From Calonectria ilicicola (Eukaryota; Ascomycota; Sordariomycetes; Hypocreales; Nectriaceae), in assembly GCA_020809705.1 (NCBI GenBank), contig CP085829.1:3348001-3412000 (forward strand): DNA of 64,000 nt, given 5' to 3'. Within the stretch, counting starts at the first letter, position 1; each line of letters begins with the position of its first letter. The position numbers and the translations under genes were made by a program. The notes beneath the pieces are model-generated. The model worked only from the letters and a program-made list of their open reading frames with translations. It ran no database searches and was not told the DNA's origin. Positions 45,565 to 57,220 of the stretch are shown piece after piece.

Positions 45565-47873
45565 ATGAATTATGCTCTGAATGCCAATATGAATTCACTC
45601 AACCTAGCCTCCAAAGCTCAAGAGGTGAAGGAGCAGTCCGTCCTGGTGAGCAGTGCCAGTCTCGTCATTGTGCCTCCCTCCACTAACCGCCTTCACAGCT
45701 TCTCTTTGCCCTACCCGAGGCGATCCCGAATTACCCAACAACGAACCTCCGGGTTTATGGTCTCCATTACGAGCTCGGCATACTTTTTAGCTCTCTGAAA
45801 ACCATCAGAGAAGGATTGTTCCATCATGACATCTCCGAGTTTGCGCTAGTGTCGATCAAGCTTTGGCGTTATGTTGAGGCTGCCATCAAAGCCTCTGGAA
45901 CTACCCTGGACCAACTGTTCGATGTCGTCCACCAAGCCGAAGAGACTTGGTTCGACATGGACCTCCATGGGGATATGGTTGTTGCAATCCGCGACAAGTT
46001 GTTTCTGAGCAACTGCATCATGGAAACCATTTTGTCCATCATGACTGTGTAAGTGTCAGAATACCCTATTCCGGAAATAACATGGCAGCTAACTTGGTAT
46101 AGCTCGATGCAAATCACCCAGGGCCGCAAGCACTCCTTCATGAGTGACTTGGCTTCGGTCAAGGCCACCATGAATGTAGCCTTCTATGCATCATCTCGAC
46201 CCGTTGGAGGCTTCTCCGTCGAACCACCCGATTTCAGCATGCGACACGACATGCTGAGCCTCATTCACGAAGCGTGGCATTTCTATGCCTCAGTTGTACA
46301 CATCGCTGGTGCACAACCCACAATTGCCGCTCCTCGTAGCCAGCCCGTGGCCCTTGTCCCTGCGTTCCTCCCGGGGATCGAGCCTGACAACTTCCCGAGC
46401 AGCCCATGGATCGAGGAATCCGATCGTGAGCCGTTTCTGCGCCGTTTCCCTAGGGCTGTTCTAGAATCCGTGACAACGGATATGCGAAATGGCAACTACG
46501 CCCGCGCCGTTGCGTCCATCCAGCATTTGTGGAACGCTCAGCCAAAGCCTGGCCGGGTACTCATGTTTCCGGAGTGCCGCTTCCTCTGTGCACAACTGAT
46601 CGTGTGCTACTTTCTCCAGGGTGACTTCCAGGCGGCCGAACACCAAGTCATGAACCTGGTCGATTCCATGGGAGATCAAGACCTGATCGCCTGTACTCTC
46701 CTGCATGCTCTCACATTGTCCCACCTTTTCCAGGGCCGTTTTGAAGCGGCCAAGACGGCATGCAGCACAACAATCATGTGGAAAAGGGTCCTGTGCTTGG
46801 CGTGCAGGCTGGATCGTGTCGAGTTTCACGAGTACCGAGAGGCTTACGCGCTTCGAGCCCTTATTTATGAGCTTCGCGGACATCATGCCCAAGCCGAAAC
46901 ATACCGGAACAGATTGCCCCAAGCCTTTGTCTACAACCACCCAGCCAGCGTAGTCCACTATCTGAACTCCAAATCAGATATCCTTGGGCCGCTAATTGGT
47001 CACAATCCTCCAAATGCTGTGGGCATCACACTTGCTGGCCAAGGGTTGACTGAGGATGCCCCTATCCGTTTCCACGGCGCACACTCTCTCCGGCAGAAGG
47101 CCCTAGATTACCAACGGACAGAGTCAGTCATCATTGCCCAGCTGCATGGAGGGCCTGTACAGCTATCGGAAAATGTTGTCCAACTTCCAGTCGACGATAA
47201 TGTCCAACTCGCCTTCGTAGACGGCTCTCGCAATACTTCGCAGCCTACGAATCAGCAGTCGCAGCCCATTTTCCCAGAGCCATCTCCCTTTGACATGCTG
47301 GAAGATGACGATAGTTCTGACGATGATAGTTCTGACGACGAGCTTCCTGGCCCTTCGGAGACGCACCGACAGGCATCCTACCCCCCGGCGCCTTTTGATG
47401 GGGTTGAACCCATCATGTATATACCCCGAAGCCAGCTGTCAAATCATTACATCATCACTCAGAACCCAGTAGCTGGCGCCCAAGTATCAACACCGCAGCG
47501 TGAGCTTCCGGGTGGGCAGGCGGGCACCTCGTACGGCATTCGTCCATCGGCCCACCACAATGCGGCCCGCTCTACTCGAGATGCTGCCACGCAGACGGAG
47601 AGTGTTGACGCTGCTCCCAGAACCACATCCATTGGTACGCAAACTACCTCCAGTGTCCAGCCGTCTACGAGTGATGCAGGACCTAGTGATCCGAAGCAAA
47701 TGATCCCGAGAATGCTCCATGCTGATCCAGGGTCCGTTTCTAACGACACGCCCAATCGGAACTCTGCAATCCTACCTTCCCTACGACCCATAGGATTGTG
47801 TCAAGAAGCATCAGCCAGGCCAACTCTTAAGTATGGCCTTACGCTGAAGCGCAAGCTGTCCCAGGTCGATTAA
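45565..47873 (+). CDS. Unknown protein with TPR-like region, 733 aa
   Basis: Exons 45565-45645, 45699-46048 and 46103-47873 join with consistent phases (0, then 2). Introns are 53 and 54 nt. The start MNYALNANMNSLNLASK is the first ATG in frame. Residues about 258-420 contain repeated GxxxxA helical units (GNYARAVASI, GDFQAAEHQV, GRFEAAKTAC, GHHAQAETY), suggesting TPR-like helical repeats. After residue 480 the protein is disordered, with an acidic Asp/Ser block (DDDSSDDDSSDDE) at about 540-557 and Ser/Thr/Pro-rich sequence ending in a basic LTLKRKLSQVD. I do not recognise the family. It may be a scaffold protein; that is only inferred from helical repeats. Confidence 0.85.
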
Positions 47874-50042
47874 TCGACAATAGCACATGCATCATTTCAG
47901 ATGCTAATCGGGGAGCTCCCCCCTCCTCGCTTCCATTCTTTCCTCTTCAACTTGCTTCAGTTTGATCCGATTTGCTCTTCTGTGTCCTTTTTCCTTCCTT
48001 TCTTTCCTTCCCTCCTTCCTTCCCTCCTCTTCTTTTTATTTAATTTTTTTTTTTGAGTCTGTTTGTGGGTTTTGCGTGCGTATCAAAAGGTCTCTAAGAT
48101 CCTATTAGGATCACGGTTCGGGAGTAATGATGAATCTATGACGAGATGAAATTAGGTTAGCATTTAGTTCATCCAGGTCTGGATTCATGCGGTATCAGCC
48201 CTGGCGTTCCTAGAACAGAGTCATATGATTGGAATAAAAAGGATTTTTGGTTTAATCACCTTAGTAAATCACACTCTTTGAAGAATTGCCACGTTGCGGT
48301 TTTGTCTACGAACGATACACGCGATAGTAATGAATATTTCCCACCCTATTTTCCAGCACCCGCCAACCACCACTGGGCACAACAGGACGAGCTAGATTAA
48401 CCAAAGAAAGGTTTTAAGGGCGAGGGGGGGAGCATCGATCTCGAGAGTCCAACCTGCTCTGGCATAGGATATTTTTATGGCTAGATAATACTATTTTTCA
48501 AGGCATGAGCCTACCGAATTACAGCCTTGTTGATCTCCGTGTTTCCACCTCGAGAAGCTTACAGGCTGCTGGGACAATACGACAAGGCGGCCGTGTCTGT
48601 TCACGTGACTGTTAAACACTCTATGATTGGTGAACGCCGGCTGCAAGAAAGAGGCTGGCCAATCGAAGCGTCGCGGAACCGCCGACAGAGAATCCCAAGG
48701 CGTGCGAAGCGATGGCAATCACTACCGCCGTTTGGGCAGTCGTAATCTGCGTCCCTAGAGTCATCGACCGATGGACTTTGGGATGCGTTTAACCCGGTAC
48801 GCTAATGGCGAGAAACCTTTTGGTCGATAATCGCCCAAGTGGCTCTGTGGAATAACCTCTTTCTTAGTTGAAAAACCAGTGTTTGAGGTGAAATGTTTGG
48901 GCTCGTGCAATTTTGAGCTACCCTAGTGGCGAGGAAAATATCGATCAACAATCACGTTGGCCGCAATTATTGGAGCGGACGGGATTGTTTTTGGGGGTTC
49001 AGCAGATGGACTCTTCCGCCTCGATGAAGTGTGTCTGCCTTGAGAATGAGAACCGTCTGCCGACCGTGTTCAGAGTCTCTATTTGTGCACTATGATGACC
49101 CTGATTTCCCAGTGCGTTAAAGCATCAGGGAATATTTCAGATAGTCGCACAATAAAGGAACGCGGAATAAATAATACTCGCGAAATAATCACATGTTATA
49201 CACTAGGTTATTATTAGAGCCCCCCTTGAAGAAAAAGATGGATATTGTTTTGAATGCGATAAAAGCTCAGAGGGTGATGCTGAAAATAAACCCCAACACG
49301 CGAAATTTAAATAAGTCACTAGAGCTTTTGCAAACATTTTGAGAATGATACTCCTAGACTAGGGGAGAAATACAAATTGATAGAATCTATCAGGTTTATC
49401 ATCCAAGGCCACGATAAGACCCACAGCTTGGCTCAGGTGTTAGCAAACTTCGGTAAATTTTACACCGTGAAACACAGTGTTCATGTTGCAAATATAGCGT
49501 ATCTTAAAAGAAGAAAAATCTATATTCTGCGACTTCATCTTAATGTTAGAATGATAAAACACACCAAGGGTAACGCGACACGTCTGCATATTCCAGAAGA
49601 AGAGCGGAGCCATACACCAGCTAGCACGCCTCGACCAGGCAAACAAAGCTTAGGTGCAAAGGGACAAAATAATCGAGAATGACCTTTTAATGGTCAAGAC
49701 ACTAGTTATAATCCACAGAATTACCAAAAAAATGCCACCACGAGGTAGAGCTGGATTATGATCCTCTGTCAAGATGCAAGCAGTCTAGAATGGGAAGATT
49801 TAGTCTGGTGGATAAAATTGAACACCTGATAAGCTTATCATTTTCTCCTAGCAAGAAGATCAACGTGTTTTTATCATGAGTCTCACGGTGTGCACACAGC
49901 TAGGTGCCACAGAGGCACATGAAAAAAGCAACCATGCCCTGCGGAATTCTTCCTCGTTGCAATATAGCTTAGTCATCGATCTTGGGATATGAAAGATGCG
50001 CGCTCAGGCATTCTTCCCCACACACATCATCATCGCTCTACC
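47874..50042. other. Intergenic region before the F-box gene
   Basis: A CT/T-rich 3' tract (47990-48055) follows the 733-aa gene. From 49.1 kb the sequence becomes A/T-richer. A 101-codon frame at 49377-49682 has no recognisable motif and I do not call it. An ATG at 49989, in frame with the F-box gene, would add 18 residues. Confidence 0.55.
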
Positions 50043-51446
50043 ATGGCTGCAATCAACCGCCTGCCGCACGAAATCGTCAGTCAGATCATCGAGGACCTTG
50101 CCAGCGATGATCTGTTTCGCTTGAGGCAAACATGCAAGGACTTGAACGCAAAGACCTTCACTTACTTCTTGCGGCGATATTTCCAGACACGTTGTGTCAT
50201 GCTGGAGCAGCACAGTCTGGAGACACTAGTGCTCATCTCTGAACACCCTGTCATTGGCCCTTACATCCGCACCTTGGTCATCTCCACAGACCATCTCTTG
50301 CCTGTTCATGATCTGTGGGGGGTTACGCCTCCATCCAAGCCCACAATGGCAACGTGGGTGTCGTTTTATCCCGGTGAATGGACCGAGAATAGCGACGAAG
50401 AGTGGAGCAAAGACGATGATTCAACCGACGAGGACGGGGCACCGTGGAACTTTTTGACCCGGCGGACTCCATCAAGGCTACGTCAGCTCAATGACAGGGG
50501 CTATTCGCAATCCTGGCTCAGCCAAGAAGAAATGATTCGAAAGGGATCTGCCACTACAAGCCTGACCAAGGCAATGAAAAGATTGAGTGGTTGCAAAGAA
50601 GTAGCGGTTGTGGACGAGAAAAAGCCATGGGGACTCAAACGCCTGAGGAGAAAAATAGGCGTTAACCCTCAAAGATGTCTCGTCAATGAGGTGGACAGCA
50701 GCGTCCGCTTTATTAGCCGTCTCTTGGAATCTGTCCACGCTTCTTTGATCAACAGTCAGATCCAAATCGAAATGTTCACAATCTGGCTCGGGAGCAGGAT
50801 TGACGAAGCTAATAGGATATCCGCCGACATGCTTGCCAAGCCAACTTCAACCCCGTTAGATTCAGCCCAAGTCACCAGTGTCAAGGAATTGTCATTGCTT
50901 TTGGATCCATACAAATACGACCCACTACCGGATTCTGCAAATTGGGAGGAGGATGTGGCCCAGTTCGTCGATCGATTTCCAAATGTTTCTCGCTTTTCAT
51001 TGGAATTTGAAGACCATGACAGCTACAGCAAATTTCCATGCAAGACCGAGCCTGGTTTTCAGGATTTCACTCAGCACAGTCGATTCGCGAAGCTGAGTGC
51101 AATTTTGTATTTACCCAACTTGAAAATCCTGGAGCTCACAAATCTTGACTGTCGCTGCATGGAGTTTGGCTTTTTTCTTCTCCGCCACAGCAGCACGATT
51201 CGGGACGTCAGAATCTACGGCATCAATCTCGTGGATGAGAGACGAGGCTGGTCATGGCTGATCAACATTCTGCGGAAAAATCTCCAGATTACCAACTTTT
51301 CCTTTGATCGATGTCAAGCAATGGGTAAGGACATACTTGACGGGGAGTTATACCAGGTTGTTGATGATAACGGGTTCCGAGAGATAATCGAAATGCTGGA
51401 CGAGGAAGAAAGCAACGAAGAAAGCAACGAAGAAAATAAGGTTTAA
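50043..51446 (+). CDS. F-box protein, 467 aa
   Basis: A single open frame without introns. The F-box is at residues 4-47 (INRLPHEIVSQIIEDLASDD, then LFRLRQTCKDLNAKTFTYFL). I chose the ATG at 50043 because it has a good context (CTACCATGG) and places the F-box at the N-terminus; an upstream in-frame ATG at 49989 is possible. The remaining part has leucine-rich segments (FAKLSAILYLPNLKILELTN) like degenerate LRR turns, and an acidic middle (NSDEEWSKDDDSTDEDG). The end has a short repeat EESNEESNEEN. F-box proteins link substrates to SCF ubiquitin ligases via Skp1. The substrate cannot be predicted. Family members are often lineage-specific in fungi. Confidence 0.85.
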   Translation: MAAINRLPHEIVSQIIEDLASDDLFRLRQTCKDLNAKTFTYFLRRYFQTRCVMLEQHSLETLVLISEHPVIGPYIRTLVISTDHLLPVHDLWGVTPPSKPTMATWVSFYPGEWTENSDEEWSKDDDSTDEDGAPWNFLTRRTPSRLRQLNDRGYSQSWLSQEEMIRKGSATTSLTKAMKRLSGCKEVAVVDEKKPWGLKRLRRKIGVNPQRCLVNEVDSSVRFISRLLESVHASLINSQIQIEMFTIWLGSRIDEANRISADMLAKPTSTPLDSAQVTSVKELSLLLDPYKYDPLPDSANWEEDVAQFVDRFPNVSRFSLEFEDHDSYSKFPCKTEPGFQDFTQHSRFAKLSAILYLPNLKILELTNLDCRCMEFGFFLLRHSSTIRDVRIYGINLVDERRGWSWLINILRKNLQITNFSFDRCQAMGKDILDGELYQVVDDNGFREIIEMLDEEESNEESNEENKV

Positions 51447-51743
51447 GATTCATTAGAAGGATGACGGAAATTATGCAGACTGATATGATAAAAAGTTACC
51501 TTGCGCAGACACCTAAGTGAGTGGGCTTATTTGTTCCTATTGTTCATTCTTACTTATTTTTATTGAAATTCTATTCTTGTTATCGCGAAGTGCTTGCCGA
51601 GGGCGGCATCATTTGAATCACAACCCGATTTCTCTGTGCTGACTGGAAATTGGAGCTTCATACTGCTTGTAACCCCATTGCTCTTGAAGATATAAGTAGG
51701 CTGGTGGAGTTAGAACTTGCCTACCTTGACAACAATATCTTCT

Positions 51744-53400
51744 TTACTCTTTAAAAGAGCTTGGGAATTGGGTCGAGACTCGTATTCCAAGAGCAAACCC
51801 CTCAAGGACGCAACGAAACTTTTCTTGGTGTATTTTTGGGATGATGGCTGCCAGATTCAGATCATAAGTCGTCTGAAAGCTTCCCGCTGAGAGGAGCTGT
51901 GGCACAACTGCCATATTGAGTCCTCCTGATATTTCTTTTTGGCACAAATTCACCCCGATGCTTTCCGTTCGAATGTCTTCTTGAATGTGATTCACTGGAA
52001 TGGATACGTAGTTTGTGTGCTCGAAAATCGCTTTTTCTTAGGACATCTGAGGAAAGAAGTGATTGATTAGTGCTAATGACTGTGCTAAATATTCGTTTGG
52101 GACCTACTCACTGCTCGGCATTGATTCGAAAAACTGGCATTCTGACGCCATGATTTAGACTAATTTTTGAATCAACAACATAAAAGTCTTGGGGTCTATG
52201 CAATAACCACGGTCTGCTTGTCATCTCTTTGCTCCGATAGAACGTTAAATGCAAGTCATTGAGTGCCTTACGCCCGCCCAGTGAACAGGACGTGAAGAGG
52301 GACATTGGCAACCGGCTGCACGACCAAAGGGCAATTTGACAGCTGTCGGATCCAAGGAAGGTAGCCTACATCGCAGGAGAGCAGCTGGCTGAAAAAAAGA
52401 AAATTGAGGGATGGAGAAGAAATGCGGAAGAGGCAGAAAGTGCAAAGCATTTCTAGCTACCGACCCTGCAACGGAGAATTTTATTAAGCCGGCAGGCGAG
52501 CCTTGGCTGATTGGACTCGAATTGGCCATGGGAATCTATGAGAGTAGGATCTTTTGTCAATATGGCCATATACGGCGCTATCAGGGCGCCAGTTCATCGT
52601 GGGATATAGTTCTAGTGGTTGGTGACCTCGAACGGAACACTTTGAACTCTCGTATAAAGCCGGAATTGCTCGTGAATATAACTGGGACATAGGAGGTTAT
52701 CGCCAATTTAGCTAACCTGGTACTGGAAACAAGCCTAAAGCATTTGGGATGAGCTCACGTTTTATGATTGCAGGCTCTTGGTCTCCTGATTTCTCAAGGT
52801 ATTTAGAAAATCGGCCGGTCTGATCGACTGAGTAGTATCTTCTAGCCGGCAACGTAGGCTTTGACAGAAGCTTTTCGAATAGAAGTGGCATAAATTGGCG
52901 TATTATTGCAACGCGTCTTTCAGTTGTCTCCAATGACGAACTAGCATTACTGTGGAATGAGGATAACTACTAGCACCCTGATGTAGCAACAGCTTGCTTC
53001 GTCGACAGGTCTCTGCAGGGATATTCGACAACCTCGGGAATGTAGAGCCTATAGCAATTATGATCGAGTCAGTTCAGAACCAGGAGTCGATGGTTATCAA
53101 GATTTGCGTGAAATTCTTAGTTGTAGGAATCACCTCCCTCTTTTCTTGCTAATCATGATCACTTCGACATATGGGGGTAGCAAATAATCGGAAGCCTTCT
53201 CCCATTTTCCTTCTTTTTGTGGTTGGTCTTCTTTTGGCAGCCACTGCGATAGCTGCCTTCGATTTAGGGGGATTTCTTTCAGCCTCGTTGGCTTCTTTTC
53301 GGGGGTTCTGATCGGCAATCTGCTGACTGGCCATGCCTGAGAGGCTATCGAGGATACCGGCGAGGTAATAAAATGAACGGATAGATACCTGCAGTCCTTA
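51744..53400 (-). CDS. Multi-exon gene of unknown family, model incomplete, frameshift in last exon
   Basis: No long frame exists, but splicing yields a coherent protein. Exons (minus): one ending at 53134 (KWEKASDYLLPPYVEVIMIS), 53048-53007 (LYIPEVVEYPCRDL), 52949-52717 (AIIRQFMPLLFEKLLSKPTL), 52577-52465, 52384-52272 (CDVGYLPWIRQLSNCPLVVQ), 52195-52112 (FYVVDSKISLNHGVRMPVFR) and 52046-51744. Phases agree through six exons, and introns are about 57-140 nt with several good donors (GTGAGT, GTAAGG). The last exon hits a stop soon after its acceptor, but one missing base in the T5 run at 52032-52036 would open about 95 more codons (IRTESIGVNLCQKEISGG...). The 5' end is unresolved; an ATG at 53989 with a 52-codon exon is a candidate start. 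No known domain recognised. Could be a decaying gene or a sequence error. Confidence 0.5.
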
Positions 53401-55525
53401 TCTAGTGCATTTGCCGATCGTTAACCCAGGCTAGGATTCAAGACGACGCCAATAGTGTGGATTCGCATTGCAAAGGGGTGTTACCTGTGATTCCTTGCCG
53501 CTCAGGGATTTATTCTGATCCAATTACTGGTTGACCAGTCCGCAATCAATCTGGGTATAGGCACTGCAGAAAATCGGGGATACGAAACTGTGAATTGTGT
53601 TTTCATGATCTCTCGCATCGTGAAAAGCAAATTACTCTGGACTGGTTGGCTGGCAGAGGAATAAAGCAACCCAATTAGGGATAATCTTTGCAGGAGATAA
53701 TGAATCGAAGAGTCACCCGTCAGGAAGACGTGTCTGTGCCTGAATGTCGTTAGAAAGGCGGAGATGGCGGTTACGAGGTGAAGTTGACGGTGGAGAAAGG
53801 GGGAATTCTGGATTTGTTGACTTAACCACACCTTTGCTTAGATGTCTGACTAGAACCTTTCCTAGAAAATGGACTGATAGATGATTCGATCGCCATTTCG
53901 GCGCTCGTTTCTTGGCAATCGTTGAGAGACGCATTCAGGAAGCCAAGTTGGGGAAGTTTCGTCTTTTTCTTGTAAGCGCTTTCCGTCATGTTACTGATCG
54001 TCTTCTTCCGGCTGCCGGAGAGACCTTTCGGACCGGTTGATTCACATTTGGTCCATACAGGAGTTTTGCTGTGCTGTTCGTAATGTTGGGTTGTGGATAG
54101 TAAAAAGGGGAGTTGTTGTTTGAAAGATTTGATTTACAAGAACGGAACAAGGTGGGCCCACGCCCGAATTTTGATGTGAACAAAGAACTAATACATGCCT
54201 ACTCAAAGTTTCCCGACCTTCCACACAAAGGGTCGCATTCCCCGAACAAGCTGGCTTTGGATAATATCAAATTGATCTCTTATTGCCAATATCCTGCTGT
54301 AAGTCTTCCAATCTCCACATGCTTGGATATCTAACCCAATTCGTTCGTTGGTCTATTCGATGCTGACGCGACTTGGTTGTGGGCCCAAGTCTTAGGCAAC
54401 CGGATCACTCCGCACCGCCGAAACGGAAGCATCCAAGAGAAGCACCAGTCATCGAGAGGCTCCATTATTTACCAAGGCCCAGTTCTACGTGCAGTACGGA
54501 GCCCCGGATGGCTTTGCGATATATTCATGGATCCACGACGCTAACGTGGAGCTGCGAAATGGAGTGAGGGCTATTGGAGGTTAGCGGGCTGCGGTGTCAG
54601 ATCAACAACCGTTCTTTCAGCCAAGGTGCCAAGAGACTGGTTCAGCCGCTATCTGCGCCAAGTCTGTTGAGCCTCATATTTTCAGATTGAGTTTGGGAGT
54701 ATAAGAACATCAAAATTCTCCCCGTCGAGAATCGGAATTCAGTCCTGCACCGTGTTTGGCAGCAGCCAAAAACAATATATTACAAAGATCATACTACGAC
54801 GCAACCGAATCATCAATAAAACTTTGACCAAGGTTTCTCGTCAAGGCACCGCCCATTTCAGGAGCAAAAGAAAAGCCGCACCAAGCTGGCTCTGATTACG
54901 GATTATTAGCCAACGATCTTTCTCCACGCTCCTCGTACTAACTGGAACGGGCAATGCTTGCCACAGTATGCCAAACACGAGCCTCCCAGCAGCAGAGTGA
55001 GGGGTCGTGGTTTGATATGGTTAACCTCGTGATAGATTTTGATTTCTCCAACATCATCTCCATCGGAATGCTCCGCTCCGCTTTCTTCCTTCACTTAACC
55101 CCTGGCTCTAGTCCGAAGCAATGACCCCGTCCGTGACCTAGTTGGTGCACTTAACGGACTAGTCCGGGACGCAACACCTACCCCAGCTTCTTCCCCACTC
55201 GCATTGCAAAGCAAAGAAATCATCTGGCCATGATCAACTCCGCAGCAGTCTCCTCCGCACGCCAGTGGAACCCCAAAACCCCATCTCCCCAATCCTCTCC
55301 AATCCTTTACAGTTGCTTACTGGGCACACGGCGTGAGCCTGGGGCACTAAGCCGGTTGGCAAGGGCCACCTCCCCACTGGGAGAACACGAATGCTGGGGT
55401 TTGCGGAGACCCCATCCTGGAGACCCGCAGCTCCAGCTTGGCCCGGTATTTGAGGCTTTGGGGTCTCCTTTCTCTCGCCATCGAGAGAATCTCAATAGCC
55501 TTCTCTAGCCTTGAGTTCGGTTACG
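53401..55525. other. Region upstream of the MFS gene, possible 5' exons of the unknown gene
   Basis: From 53401 to 53990 there are minus-strand frames that could be 5' exons of the unknown gene, such as one starting MTESAYKKKTKLPQLGF at 53989 and one containing RHRHVFLTGDSSIHYLLQ at about 53750. Their joins are not certain. From 54.0 to 55.5 kb I see no supported gene; the last part must contain the MFS promoter. Confidence 0.45.
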
Positions 55526-57220
55526 ATGGCCATCGTTGACAAGAAAATTTACGAGCAGACACCGCGAGAGGTCATCTCCTGGAAGATTCTCATCTACTGC
55601 ATCATTCTCTCCTTTTCAGGCTCTCAACATGGTAAGTTGGCCATTGTGGCTTTGAAATGCTCCCAAAATGACAAAAGATCTTGACTAATAACAATCACTG
55701 TGGCAGGTTTCAACACGTCCAATATTTCGGGCGTTCTCGCCATGAAGCCCTTTAAACACCATTTCGAACTCGACCATCTTTCAGACACCTCAGCCGCGAA
55801 CTGGAAAGCATGGATTACCTCTTTGCTAATCCTAGGTTCTTGTTTTGGATCTTTGATTGCTGCACCCATCACTGATCGACTGGGACGAAAATGGTCTCTT
55901 GCCATTGCCTCCTTAGTTTACTCCCTATCTGCCATCCTCATGTCTGCCAATCCAGGAGGTCCTAACGGCAGGGTAGAACTTCTTATTGGTCGATTTTTGT
56001 CTGGCGCAGGCTCTGGAGCTGCAAGTGTTGCTGGCACTGGCTACATGGCTGAGATTTCTCCCAAGGCAATCAGAGGTGGCCTAATGGCTCTTTACAATGC
56101 CAACACGATGCTTTCCGTTGGCCTTGGGTACTGGGTCAATTTCGGATCGATCGAACACATCAGCTCGGACAAGAATACACAATGGCAAGTTCCTATGGGT
56201 GTCCAAGCACTTCCGGGAATAATCACCATTGTAGGGCTTTTGTTCACCCCGGAATCTCCAAGATGGCTCTTAAGCCACGACAGGCACGAAGAAGCTCAAG
56301 TCGCCCTCGAGGATCTGAGATCACTACCTAGAGATAATTTTTATGTCTCCCAAGAATATCAGGAAATTCAGGCAAGCGTTCTGCAAGAAAAGCTTCTTGC
56401 CCCGGGCTGGAGGGGATTTTGGGAAGAATTTTCCTCGGAAACCATTCGAAAGCGCATGATCATGGTCATGGTTATGCAGGTTGGCTTCCAATTTAGTGGT
56501 GGCAATGTTATCACGCTTTACAACACCTCTATACTGGAGTCGGTTGGACTCACATCTCAAGCTACCAACTATTTATTCTCTGGTATTTACGGACTGGTAA
56601 AGTTCTTGGCTGTCTGCTTCTACTGCCTGTTTGTTATTGACAGGCTCGGGCGCCGGACCGGGCTCTTTATCGGATCAGCACTCTGCATCGCTGCATTAAC
56701 GTACTTGACCGCGTATCTCGGCGTTTCAGATGGAGGTAATCCCTCGGCAGCGGCTGGCTGGGTAGCTGTGACCTTCATCTACATCTTTGCTATTGGATAC
56801 GCCCTGTCTTGGGGTACAGTTCCTTGGATTATCAATGCAGAAGTATTCCCAACAAAGGTTCGGTCCACTTGTATGGCAATTTGTGTGGCCTGGCAGTATC
56901 TGGTAAACTTTGCCTTGATTCGCGCCCAGCCGAACATGGTTATTGCGATGCACCAGTGGGGTCCATTTTGTCTGTTTACGTGCGTTACCGTGGGCATGAC
57001 GATCTACACCTATTTTGCATATCCAGAGACCAAAGGAATGTCGATGGAGCGTATGGAGGAGCTATTCACGATGCCGTGGTACCGTGTGGGAAAAGCCAGC
57101 TTGAAGGTTATTGAGACCCAAAGAGATGAAGAGATTGCTGCCAAGGAGGGTGTTATTGGAGTGGTTGACGAAGCAAAGCAGGCACAATCTGCGCAGGCGG
57201 ATCATCGTGAGCAGCGTTAA
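55526..57220 (+). CDS. MFS sugar/quinate-type transporter, 539 aa
   Basis: Exon 1 (55526-55631) and exon 2 (55707-57220) join in phase 1 across a 75-nt intron that splits the first glycine motif (SQH|GFNTSNISG). The protein has about 12 hydrophobic helices and the sugar-porter signatures: DRLGRK (about residue 92), GRFLSGAGSGAASV, PESPRWLL (about 217), DRLGRRTGLF between TM8 and TM9, and PETKG (about 475). The position of VPWIINAEVFPTKVRS and of the central loop agree with fungal hexose/quinate permeases. The substrate cannot be set from the sequence. It lies upstream of a kinase-like gene and an FAD monooxygenase, so uptake of an aromatic or sugar substrate is possible. Confidence 0.93.

Noticed and set aside
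49377..49682. 101-codon frame in A/T-rich DNA
   Set aside because: No motif or neighbour support; could be chance or an old element remnant.
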